This document shows positions 49,615 through 61,316 of a DNA stretch of 64,000 nucleotides, piece by piece. Location: contig CM050655.1 of assembly GCA_027574665.1 (NCBI GenBank), positions 14,999,170 to 15,063,169 of the forward strand, in the 5' to 3' direction. The translations under genes were made by a program, and so were the position numbers. A model generated the notes under the pieces. It saw only the letters and a list, made by a program, of their open reading frames with translations, was not told the origin of the DNA and made no database searches. Within the stretch, counting starts at the first letter, position 1, and every line of letters starts with the position of its first letter. Origin of the DNA: Rhynochetos jubatus. Its lineage: Eukaryota > Chordata > Aves > Eurypygiformes > Rhynochetidae.

Positions 49615-52600
49615 GTAAAAATCAATTTGGAAAAGCCTTCTAACAACAAGATGATCTTGAAATAGGTGTATTAGCTGTCAATTTTCCTCTTCTTTACTTA
49701 CACAAATACTTTTATTGTGAAATCTATGTAGAAGTCACTTGTCTTGGTTAGGAAATGTAGGCTCTTGCATATTTAAAGTTCCAATGTTGTGTCAGGCTTC
49801 TATAGATTTCCCTGACAGCACCAGGCAAGCCAGTTGTCTGTTTAAGGATGTGGGTAGACATCTGTTGCAGTCATTAAGTTGAACTTTTAACTCCAGCACG
49901 CAGAAACAAGATTTTAGGGTTGACTGAGCTATTTGCTGAAAATATGGGAAGCTCTGACACGTTAGTTTGATTTTAATCAAAATCACACTTGTATAGTCTT
50001 ACCTGAAGAAAGAGTATGATTTAATTTGCTATGAACAACTTTGGGCTGGAAATAGGAATAAGAAAGTTTGTAAGTTTTTAGGACTATCAGACTCAAAAAA
50101 AGGAGCTTTCCAAAGAAGGAAGTAGTTCTAGGGTGAAATCCAGTAAGTCTTGTGAATAATTGGATGATGTCTGAGATAGAAGATACAGGTGGTTCTTTCT
50201 AGTCCCATGTTCCTGATTTTGAAAAAGAAAGGCACACTTAGACATTTTTTTTTCCAAGTTTTGTAACTTTGTATATGCACATACCCAATTCTTCGTACCT
50301 GACCTTGATAATTTTGGAAGTAAAGGTAGGTAACAGCTAGTGTTTACCATCATGCAGACAGCTGTGACCGATTGCAGGCTACAGATAGCTGGCCTCTATT
50401 TCCCGTTTTGTTTATGTTCTATGGTATAGTTCCTTATGACATTCCTGTTTCTGAACACTTATTTAGAATTTGGCATGTTACCTCTGAGACATACGTTATT
50501 TCCATCTGAGAGTCAGAACGGAATTTTTTCTGAACTACGTCTTGTTGATGTTTTCAAATATTGAAGTTCTTACCGAATCCTGATGTGTGTATTTTACCTA
50601 AAGAGCTATCCTGGGAAGTGTTTTATGCCTTTGGTGTGTGCACTGAACAAAGTTAGTAATAACCTAAAAATGAAATGACCTGCTGTTAAACAAAACGTAT
50701 GATCTAGTATTCTCCATAGTTTTGTTTGATTCAAATGATTAAAGCGAGTTAGGTGTTTAATATTTAGTACATTAGCAGACAGGGGAATTCTTTGTTTGAA
50801 ACTGGCATGTTTGTTGTATAGTCTGTTTGTAGGCTTGTTATTCATGAGTATCATGTTTTTTCCCCCAATCATTTTTTCTCCCTCACATCTTGTTCTGCAA
50901 GAGATAATACTTTCAACGTGATCTAATGTCAATGGCAAAATTTCTTTGCTTAGTAACTGAAGTTATGTTCTAATGGACATGCTTGCAAGTCACTTCAAAG
51001 CTGCAGTCAAATTATTTTAATATTTGACTGATGTGTTGAATGACAAACCATCATAACTGAAGCTGTTTCCATGCCAGCTCTCCTGAGGCTTCATATGACT
51101 TCTTTGAATGGAATCCCAACAAATAGTGAGTTGCTATAGCATTTCAGGAATTTCACATGCATCCCCCTCCCCCTGTTCCCATCTCACTGTGATACATTTT
51201 CACAGGGATAGTTTTGTGAAATGAATGCATCAGTGAAAACAAGGTGAATACCTCATGGTTTGGAGACAGTGCAACCTTTGGAGTATGTTCGGTTTGATAC
51301 TGATAGTTCTATGTACACACACATGTATTTAAAGGAATATTTTCATTTCGGCACTCACATAGGCTTTCTTTATGGGGCAGAAAAGGGATCTATATTGTTA
51401 TTCCTAGGTACAAAACACTTGTTTCCAATAATATTTAATAAATTTTTATTGCCTTGCTTGCCTTGCTTGTATTTGTCAAGCAGCTCACAAATGCATTTAC
51501 ACATTTGACCTTCCAGAAGAACTGAGAAAGGTATTGGGGCCAATAATTAAACCAACATAAAGAAGCAGAGAGTGAAGCTTAGCATCTTCTACTTAGGAGA
51601 GATAATACAATCTTTCATTTGTAGTCTTTAGACTCCATAAAAGTAACTAGAGAAGGGGGTGTCCATGTGCTTCATCTTTTCTTCCCAACCTTAATCACCC
51701 TAGCTATTGTTGGAGGTGGTTTCTGCTGCCAGCGTTCTTAATTAAATGATCTTTTTCTGAAATACTTCCAAGTAAGCCAGGATGTTGTGAAATTGAGATG
51801 ATTCTGCGTGTTCTACAGCTATCCTGGGTTTCAGAGTTACTTTATGAAGCTGATGTATGTAACAGTGGGCTTATTTTCCAGGAAAAGATCTTGATCTAAG
51901 AACTAAGCTTAAACAGTGCTAAGGCATCCGTTCTTAAAAGGTGGTTCACAGAAAATACGAGCTCAGTGTCAGTCAAATAAATGAAAAGTTGTTAGGATTT
52001 AGGAAGGAAGTGGGAAAGAGGAGAAAACATAATTTTATCACTGTTAGTGTGCCAGTGTGTTGGGTATATTTGCAGTTCTGATTCTCCCGTTGAAAGAGAA
52101 GAGGACAGCAAGTACGGAGAGTAGCAGCACAGATGTACACTTACAGAGCAGTTCCTGTACTGGGAACAGCTGGATATACTGAGGTTCTCTCAGCCTTCAG
52201 TAATGTCATAGCTCTAATACAAGAGGAGAGCAAATGATGTATAATGTGACTAAGAGAAGAGTTTAAGGCTAGTCTATCCTGAGTACTGTGTTGTCATCCA
52301 AGCTTTTTTCCCTCTTTCCCTGCCTAAGTGGGCTTGCAAGGGAGGAAGGATGCAGCAAGAAGGAACTTCAAGCCTCATGTACATGTAGTAGTCTAAGCAG
52401 TTGAGTAGAACCTAGTTTTCCCACCTGTGTAGCAGCAGCGTAGCAGCTTGGGAGAAGAAACTCCTCTTCCTAGGTTTATCTGTCTTGACCATAGGTCTAT
52501 TATCTTACTTCTTTTGTATCTGTATATAAATAGAGTGACTAATCATTGATCTTTACATGTGTTTCCTGTGTATTTTCCTCACCATTCAAAACTGGTTTGC

Positions 52601-52919
52601 TTGACAATATTTTCTTTTTTCTCGTGTGCTTCCTTCCTTTTCTCTCCTGTGTATTAATAAAGTTCATGCTGTGTATATAAAATAGGTAGTTTTGATGGAA
52701 CTGAGGGCAAATAATCACTGTTAATTTCCAGAAGAGGTATGATATGAACTGCTGTAATCCCTGCATCCCACCATTGTGCTTCAGCCCCACCTTCTTCCCA
52801 CCAGAGGAACAAATCCTCATTAAATTGTCATGCTCCTTGTGTATTTCCTTTCTCTTTGCTCTTGGCTAATCACAAAGATTTTTGTGTGTAAATAGAAGCA
52901 TCCTTCATCCTCCCACTCC

Positions 52920-53100
52920 CCATGCCCGGCAGACTCTCTGAATGAAGCTACAATCCTGCATTTCTGACATCAGAATAATTATTTATGGAGATTCAGTGCC
53001 TGGCGTGCCAAGCACGGAACAACATTGTCACTTAGGAATTGGATAGAAACCAGTAACAGAGCTATATGTGACAGTCACTGGCTAGTCTCCCACTTGACTG
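52920..53100. promoter_or_regulatory. Possible conserved-type element with two dyads
   Basis: The patch contains an imperfect 20-base dyad at 52996-53015 (GTGC and TGGC arms opposed by GCCA and GCAC). A SOX-type dyad ACAACATTGT follows at 53019-53028, after an ATAATTATTTAT block. Composition is balanced and non-repetitive, unlike the surrounding AT-rich intron. It is a candidate intronic enhancer; only conservation or chromatin data could establish it. Confidence 0.22.
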
Positions 53101-55315
53101 GTCATGATAATGGAGAGGAACAGAACACAGAATAAAGACCCCCTTTTTTAAAAAAGAAAAGCACCAGTTTGTATTGCGCACTCAGGCTTTTGACGTTTGT
53201 AATTTTGAAGATAAATGCTCACCAAGCACTTAGTTGGCTCTAGGAGGCCCTGCTTGAACAGGGGGGTTGGACCAGATGTATCCCAGCAGATAATGACATG
53301 TAAGGAAAGATGGAAGGCCTATGTTCTGAAAGATTATCTGTAGATGTATAATATCAGCCAAATATCACCCTACTTATATGATACTTCAGCCTGAAATCAT
53401 TATGTTTGTTTACTGTGAGAAGTAGTAACACACTGTCTGTGCATCTCTTGATAATCTGCTCTACTTCCAGTTTCCATCTCTTTTATTTTCTACTGTCCTT
53501 GCTCTTTTCTTTCAAAATCACGACTCCTATCTACCTTTTTACAATAGCCAGGTAAGTTCTTGTTCTGGCCCTCTGTCACCTAAAAAAGCCCCTATGAACT
53601 GACTTAAAAGGTATGTTTTGAGAGCTTTGTTACCCAATACTACCACTACAGCCTCCAGTAACATGTTACTGACCTGAGCAATGTGGTGTCCGGACAGGAT
53701 TATGGTTTCTGGAATGGACACATTATTTACCTACCCCAATTCCGTAATTAAACTTCAGAGTTTTCCTGTAGTGCTTTAAAAATGTGATTCTTCCTTGCCT
53801 CCATCATGCACTGTATTTTTTTGTTTGGGTGGGTTTCTTTTTTTTTGTTTGTTTGTTTTACCTTGGTTCAAGACATGTTATTTAAAGGAAACTAGCAGCT
53901 CGCGTGCAGGAGTCAGGCTGTGGCTCTGAAGATAGCCTGCATTATGCGTTATCTTTTTAACAGGAAGGCGTTGCATACTCTTCTGTTCTTGGAAAATATA
54001 CTGAGATGCTCCTGAGAGGATTTTTGGAATGGAAAAGGCATTCCGGCTTTCCATGTTCATAATTTCCTTCTTTCCACAGCCAGATCTCTTTGCATTGTTG
54101 TGGTCACAGCTGTCAATCTTGTATTCTCTTCATTCCACGTTGCATATTATCACCTTTATCTTTTAACAGCCTATTATTGTTCCAGCTGTTCAATCCATTG
54201 CAAATGGTACCACTTTTTTAGTCGTAAGGGTGTTTTCTTGCTTTTCCCTGTTCACATCACTGTACTACTGTTTCCTGTGGGAATTTACATACCAGTCTGT
54301 AGCAAGCACCACCATTGGCGCTGCTGTTTTATGACTCTGTTTTGCAGCCATCAGGTGGTCATATATGTGATACCACAGAGCTTGTCCAGCTGACTTCAAC
54401 TGACACTATTTCCTTGAAGCAAGGAAACTCTTGGTCTACTTATCAACCTGACAGGCTATTTGCAGATAGTTTTTCACTAATTGAAATTCACATTACTTAA
54501 TCTGAGGTCTTTAATACTTACTCCAAAACAAACATTACCTCGCTCCCAGCAGATGATAATTTCTTCCCAACAGTGTGTAGTATTTCATTCCCCATTTTCA
54601 TGTTGACCATAAATGACAACTGTCCTTTTATGTTGCGATTTCAGTTTATTGCTTCACACTTTCTACAGCTGTACGTAACAAAGTAATTTTGTTTACTATT
54701 TAGAGGAAGAGTTCAGCTGCAGGTGTGGTTTATGGTACTCTTCAGTCAAAGATAAACACTTGTTCCTTGTGCGAAAAAGTGATTTATTTGTTTTGCCCCC
54801 CCTGACAGCCTATAGGAATCTCTTGTTGTATTTCTTGCCTTTTTTTACTAACACAAACACAACATGTGTGTTTGGTCAAGATACCTCCACAGTTGTCACT
54901 TGTTCCTTTGTCAGTATGTGTTAATATTATACCTGTTGAACGGCCACAGAGGAATGAGGAAAAGGTGGTGGGACCGCTACCAGTGTACCACATCAGAATC
55001 CTTTTCTGTACTGCAGTGATTGCCTTCGATGTTCCACCTCCTTGCCAGTCAGACTGTTCAGAAGTAATTTTCCTGTAGAATTTGGTCTCAGTGATTGAAT
55101 TAAACATTTTCTCATGGATTTATTTCCTGTGTAATTTTCTTGTTCTTTGATCTGAAGAGTACTTGTGTAGTTTACTGCAAACAAGACTTTTAACTTAGGC
55201 AATAAATACCCTCTTCAACAAAGTAGCTCACTCACCTTGTACTTAGTTCAGGAATCATGTAGATGCCTCTAGGATTGATCCTTCATGTCTTTACCTAATT
55301 CTTGTTGTGTTTGTT

Positions 55316-55540
55316 AGAATCATAGAATGGTTTGGGTTGGAAGGCACCCTAAAGATCATCTCGTTCCAACCCCCCTGCCATGGGCAGGGACACCCTCCAC
55401 TAGACCAGGTTGCTCAAAGCCTCATCCAGCCTGGCCTTGAACACTTCCAGGGATGGGGCATCCACAGCTTCTCTGGGCAACCTGTCCCAGTGCCTCCCCA
55501 CCCTCTCTGGGAAGAATTTCTTCCTTATATCTAATCTAAA
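55316..55540 (-). mobile_element. CR1 3'-end fragment
   Basis: About 225 bases of a CR1 3' end lie in minus orientation. They comprise the terminal ATTCTATGATTC repeat (55316-55328), the short 3' tail and the last codons of ORF2 (a KKFF-type stretch and a degraded LDEA-type C-terminus). The sequence stops abruptly at 55540, at the same motif that continues normally in the longer copy at 45.1 kb, so it is a severe 5' truncation. It is antisense to DLG5, like the other copy. Confidence 0.92.
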
Positions 55541-55594
55541 GTATCTAATCTAAATAGGTTAATAATGGTTAATAGGTTAATAATGTTAATAACC
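55528..55594. repeat. Two short tandem duplications at the CR1 truncation point
   Basis: TATCTAATCTAAA occurs at 55528-55540 (the last CR1 bases) and again at 55542-55554, a 14-base period. Directly after it, an 18-base unit beginning TAGGTTAATAATGG occurs at 55555-55572 and, with one base missing, at 55573-55589. The duplications sit exactly at the 5' junction of the truncated element, which suggests slippage or templated repair during or after insertion. Confidence 0.7.
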
Positions 55595-57236
55595 ATCTTG
55601 TAAGTATTAAGCACTTAGAATAGCTTTATTTTATTACCACTGATGTCTCTGGTGTCCATTTCCAGAGAGCTGTGGGTTGACATTTAGTTATTCAGTGTTC
55701 TGTCAACTTCTGTCACTTCAGAGGTACCCAAGAATTGCTTTATTGATGCGATGTCCTAGTTTACAAAAAACGTGTAACAAGAAAAAAGTTGAGTTCCCTG
55801 AAGTATGCTGATGTGGTCTTGGAGGAGGATTGGGTTTTCTTGGCTTTTGTTTGGTGTGTCTGGTTTGTTTTGTGATTTTGTTTTTCCTTTCATTTGTTTG
55901 GATTTTTTATAACATATCCTTTAATGAATCAGTGTGAGTTAATTGTTGGTCTCTTAAGGGTTCTGGATAGATATGGCTTGAGTATCACAAATGAATAGCT
56001 GACTTCTGCATGGCATTTGGTTTGCTATAATATCTCCTTAACATTTGGCAGCTCCCTAGAGGAATTTCTGAAGATATGGTTGGTTTGAATGGAAATACAT
56101 TGTGTGTGAATATCCCACTCCTGCACTCCAGACAACATGTCAGGAGCACAGTGTTTTTCACTACTCCCTGAGGCCCTGTATCAGTCTGTGCATTCAGGAA
56201 ACCCTTTTGGTGTCAGCAGTCATCTTTTGGGGCTATAAAACAGCATGGTGAGTGGATGCTCACAACTCCGCTGCAGAAGATGTGAAGGAAGGAGCACTGG
56301 TGGAGTCTCATCCCCATGGCTGGTGTGCAGTGGCTGACCCTAGTTGTTGTCCTACTTGGGTTCAGACTGGACTCTTTTGCCTAGGATATGCTTTCAGTGT
56401 GTGGTTGTAAGCCTGACAATTGTAGGGTTTGAGCTTTCCCACCAGACAGTTCCTGAATATTCAAACCCAGAATCTTCGCTGTATTTTCCTCAGTCACAGT
56501 AACAGATTTTACTCTGTTCCGTTTTAGCTCAGCAAAATTCTGCCAGGGCTTTTTGGATAGATATATCTGCCCTTTTTTTCCCTACTCCCTGCTATTTTTG
56601 AATACCAGGTTAGAGTAGATTTGCTTTCATGTTGATCTTTCTAGAACCACTGTTCAGTTCTTTCTGAAGTCTTAAACATACTGAAGTTGAAAGTTTGTTT
56701 TATGTGCTGGTGGGTTTGTTTAGCTGCATTAAAACAAATACTGAAGTGCTATCTGTTCTTTTGTCCTTGCATGTTACGTGATCCTCACTGCTTTCATAAC
56801 CTATTAGGTTTTCTGTCTGTCAGATGAAACTGTTTCTACAGTTAGTTATTTTTTTTGCTTTCAGTTTCCTCAGTGTACTGCTGCTTGTTTTTACTAATGT
56901 TTTATTTCACCTACATGCAGTTCTGTTCTGTGCTCTTCACCATTTCAAGACCACTTCAAAAGATGTATCAGAAGAAATGTCTCTAAATGATAATTTCTGA
57001 TATGTAATCCTGTTCTAAGCCTCATAAATTATTGAAAGAAAGTAAATATTTTAACACACATTTTCCTACAGTAGGCATAAGTCTTTACTCTCTCCCCCTT
57101 CCTGAGCTTGGAGAAACCCTGTTGATCATGCTTTGCAATACATCCTGTGAGTCGTCTTCAACATTTTCTGTCATGATTTACAAGGCCATAAAGAAATATT
57201 ATTCTGAGCATTCCTGTTGATTTTATTTGTTTTTAG

Positions 57237-57409
57237 GAAAAAGTATTGGCTGTACAATGAATAGTCTCCTGTTTGTTTGCAAGCAAGAATTGGCACAAAG
57301 TGATGAGTTTGAAAATTCAGGCATTCTGTTACCTTGTGATGGATTGCCTATTGAAGAAGTTGAACCTGTCATAAAGTGTTTTACTCTGAGAGTAATGGGT
57401 TTATTATAA
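57237..57409 (+). other. Possible cryptic or poison exon in intron 2
   Basis: A pyrimidine-rich tract ending TTTTTAG (AG at 57235-57236) precedes an open frame. If entered from exon 2 in phase 1, it reads GKSIGCTMNSLLFVC and continues to an in-frame TAA at 57407-57409. The opposite strand is also open (57223-57414). A moderate donor (GT at 57392-57393) would give a 155-base exon that does not keep the frame. Inclusion would therefore end or shift DLG5, as poison exons do. The peptide resembles nothing I know, so chance is quite possible. Confidence 0.2.
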
Positions 57410-60400
57410 TTCAAAACATGTTAATGGTATGTCTTGAAAGTAACTGTTTATGCATTGGTATCCATTTTCCTACCTCAGCATTATATTGATTTGGCATTAT
57501 GGTACATCTTGGTCAGTTTAATAAGTTTCCCAGCCCTGTTTCCCTCTAAAATGTTCTTTATTTCAAATAATAGGCTACCTCATCCCTAAATCTGAAGCTA
57601 ACCAAGCAGTTGTTTCTCAGTGGCTGTAATATCTCTCTCTTCAGTCAGTGATTAGTAATCATGAAGAGTTGTATTTGGTACATACTACAATAATGGAACT
57701 TTGTGGTTTCTGCGAAGTCCAGCATTTGGACTATAATTATGTAAGATGTGATTGCTCCAGCTTCTGTTTTTAAGGCGTTTCTTTTATACGACTTATGTCG
57801 GAAACCCTGCAAAATATTGTTTTAGATTAAGCCAATGCAAGCTCAGGACTTAATGCATTTACTGCATGATGGGCAAAATGTGTGTTGCCCACACCATGCA
57901 TCACTGCCGTTAGCCTGTTTCAGGGCTTGGAGGAGTACTGCTTGCCTAGAGACTGGCCAGGGAGTGACTTCTCCAAGCTCAAAATGAGTTGAGGCTTACC
58001 GAAGCAGATGAGTGAGTTGCACTTGGCAGGATGTGTAGTAAATGCATTTTCACAAATCCAGATTGTCTGAGAAAGCACGTGAGGTACTGAAAAATGGCAT
58101 AATTTAGATAATGGAGATCTAGCCCTTAGGCTTCTACATTTTAAGACCAGTTGGACTGGTTAAAGTGCAGAAAGGAAGTACTGCTGTGTAAAATATGCAC
58201 TCAGATGGAAAAAGAATATAAAGCTGGAAGCACAGGTCACTTTCCTTCTACAGCATCAGGATGTCAGATGCAATAAAAGACTTTTAGCGTTCAACTACAA
58301 AAGCCATTTTAAAGGAAATGAAGAGTATGGAATTTTTCTGATCAAAAACGGTTTACACAAAAAAATGTGTGGGGTTTTTTTAGCATCCACAAATCTGATT
58401 TAACATTTATGAGCCCTTTTGTACAACTATTGAAAATGTAAGGTTATTAGTAAATCAAGCAAAGATAAACTTTTTGGACTTCTGTTAATGATTAGAGGGG
58501 GAACATCTTTATTGTGTTTATCTGTGTTTTTAAGGTACTTTATAAGTCTTGGCTGGTATTATGCGTTGACAACAATATCCCTGCACTTGAGATGAAAGTA
58601 TTTGTTTATGTACTTGTCAAAAGTGACAAGTTGATGCCAAGTAACATTTTCTGATCCTAATATGGATGGTGCTGCATTAGTCAAGAAAGCTTCTTTCCTA
58701 AGGCTAATAAGCCTGTAATTATTTAAAGCAGTCTTGTCTTGCTCAGCACAGTTTTGGGACTGTTTGCACAAGTGTTCTCCTTGTCTGAATAAGATTGGCG
58801 CTGGAATCTTGTCAAACGTAGAGAGGGAAAAAGAGGTGGAGGAGCAGAGGTATAACTCTTAGGTCCTTTTGATGTGTTTTAGATTCCCAGAGCAGCCACT
58901 GAATGCTTGTTTCGGACTTGTGTGGCGAGTGGTCTCCGTGGGACTGCTGTTGGGGTTAACACTGATACTAGTGAAAGACTAAGGTCAATCCAGTGCCCTT
59001 TCCTCCAAGCACACCAGCTTTCCTGACTTATCTCCTCCTTCCTCTTGTGCCCCTCATATCCTGTTCTTCTGTTTTGCTCATAAGGAGCTCCAGGATGACA
59101 GATAAGCTTTTGAACTTCTCTGTAAGGATGAAAAAGGGACTTTTTCTGTGTTACACACATTCTGACGTGTCAGCTCAAGTGAGAGGAGGTACAAATTGCC
59201 ACTGAATTACCCAAGACCATGCAGCCTGTCAGTACCTGAATTAAGTTTGTCTGCCTTTACCTTTTCATTTGTTTATGAAATTCTCTGCTCTTGTGTCCAA
59301 GCTATTCCAAATGAATATGTATTCAGATTTTTTATCTGACCACTTGTTTTTTTTCTATTTATTCAGTATACCATGAGCCTAGGGTAATGCATTTGTATTA
59401 TGACTGGTTTCTGTATAGTCTTGACTTAAAAATTATGTAGAATGTTCTTATTTTAGAAAAAGAAAGGATAACTGTATTTTACAAGTGTGAGATCCTTAAT
59501 CCTTATGGATGAAGGGACTCCATCTGGATGGAAGAGTGAAACAAAGTAGTAGGAGAAAGTCCAAATGCAGCTTCCACTGAGAACTCTTTGGAGTGTTGCA
59601 AGTTTGTCTTTCTACAGAATGCAACCTGTTCCTAAAATTTTTTTTTTTTATTATTTCTTCAGTTTGCTATTAGAGCATGTACATACATTATTATGCAATA
59701 GTTATATTAAAAGAACAGCCTGTGCTCATGAATTTTCATTATAGAATTACAGTTACAGCTGATTGGAGTAAGAACAAGGATCCTGTTAGTCTAGATGCTG
59801 TACGTATGATAGCCCTGACCCTGCTGTTATTTTGGTGTGGGAACTTGAAAGCACGGGTAGCTCTACTTAAAAGTTGGAGAGACTTTTTGCATTCTGCAAT
59901 ACCTTCCTGTACCAGGTTTACAGACAAGTAGCCAATCCTTGCAACTCATTAGCATTTGATCATATGAAATGACTTGGTTTGAAATTCCTTCTTGGAAAAG
60001 AAAGTGATCAGAGAGCATTGTTTTACTATTACATGTTTTGTTTCTTCATTCAAAAAAAATCATAATAAAGTACATCCTAACAGCTTAATACATATGTCAG
60101 CAACTTGTTTCAAGTGTATAATTATGCAAACTATTTCTAGAATTTGTCTTTTGGGTAGAGAATAGTAATCTGTATACATTTAGGCTTCTAATTTTCACAT
60201 CTGTGATGTATATCTTTGACTTTATCCTGGTGTCTGGGATTTAAAATGGGCAGAACTAAAATTACAGTTGAAGTAATTGTCAGCATGTTGTGAAACATAA
60301 TATACCCCACTTCTATCTCTGTGGTGGAAGAAGACCTCTTTGTATTATTTTAACTGTCTGAGAAGAAAATAGGCATCATAGCTCATTTCTGATGCTAAGA

Positions 60401-61150
60401 AAGCTGAGAACTGAAAGATCCCATGAAACTCTTTAATGTATCACTGCCCCTTAGAGGAAATTTGATGTGTAGTCCAGTTGCAGTTATTGTAATATGCTCA
60501 TTTTAGTCAACGTTGTAAAAATGAAGTTCATTTCTCATGAGCTCATTTCTCATAAGTCAAATCTTTAACTGCATATATTATGCTGATAAACTGCGACATG
60601 TGAAAGCATACAATTGCATTAAAAATATATGTTGGCAGTAGTACATAGCAGAATAGCATGTCTGTGCTGCTCGATAAAGGAACAGGAAAGGAGGCCCTGT
60701 GCTGTAATAGTTTCTTTGCTGTCATTGGGCTAAGTTGATGTGGGTGGAATTTACTTTGTTTTAGAAGAAAGAACATGTTTCTGCATTGGAAATAATGTTG
60801 TGCCTCTAACTTCTGTCACTACGGTATTTTCTGAGGTTTTTGTGATTGTGACTGCAAACTTGCATTGCCTTGCCTTTTAGGCAACTTGTAATTTCATGAA
60901 TAAGCAAAGAACCTACTCATGCCAACTTAACTTGCAAGACAGATAGGGCCTCTCTGCTAGCATAGGGTCTGACTGAAAGGAGTTATTCTTGTGACAACTC
61001 ACTGATGAAAACTTCCATGACTTGTTTCATTTTGGAACAAGGTTCTGCAATCAAAAATACAGGATTTTTAAAATAAATGTTGACTTCTTCAGTGAAGTAG
61101 TATTTTTCTTTTGAGGACTTCTGACTGCCAATTTTTTATCTCTCGGTCAG

Positions 61151-61316
61151 GTACAACTGGTAAAGCATCATCTCCACCGCCTGTAATAGACACGAGACAG
61201 ATGAGCGAGAAGCTGGAGACGATACTGTATCAGCTCCGTCAGGTAACTCGTGAGAGGGATGAGCTGCGCAAGCGACTTGCACTTTCATCTCCTGGATCAA
61301 CTTTTGATGACTGCAG
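61151..61316 (+). CDS. DLG5: DLG5 coding exon 3 (166 nt)
   Basis: The acceptor is TCGGTCAG and the donor TGCAG|GTAAAA (GT at 61317-61318). The exon enters in phase 1 and leaves in phase 2. It encodes TTGKASSPPPVIDTRQMSEK, then a heptad-like stretch with QLRQVTRERDELRKRLAL, and ends SPGSTFDDC plus two bases of an Arg codon. This is the proline-containing linker and the beginning of the long DLG5 coiled coil (Takusan/DUF1665-type region), used for self-association and partner binding. TTGK, SPPP and TRER-ELRKRLA match mammalian DLG5. The middle (residues IDTRQMSEKLETILY) and the last residues before the splice are more divergent. The following exon lies beyond the window. Confidence 0.95.

Larger units (their letters stand above)
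49059..61150 (+). other. DLG5: DLG5 intron 2 (about 12.1 kb)
   Basis: The intron runs from GTGAGT to a TCGGTCAG acceptor. It is AT-rich and has no exon I can firmly support. Named contents are a G18 tract followed by A10 (49577-49614), a dyad-rich patch near 52.9-53.1 kb, a GTTT-type low-complexity stretch near 53.84 kb, a short CR1 tail (55316-55540) with duplications at its truncated end, and a possible cryptic exon at 57237. Open frames elsewhere in it are of chance length. Confidence 0.9.
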
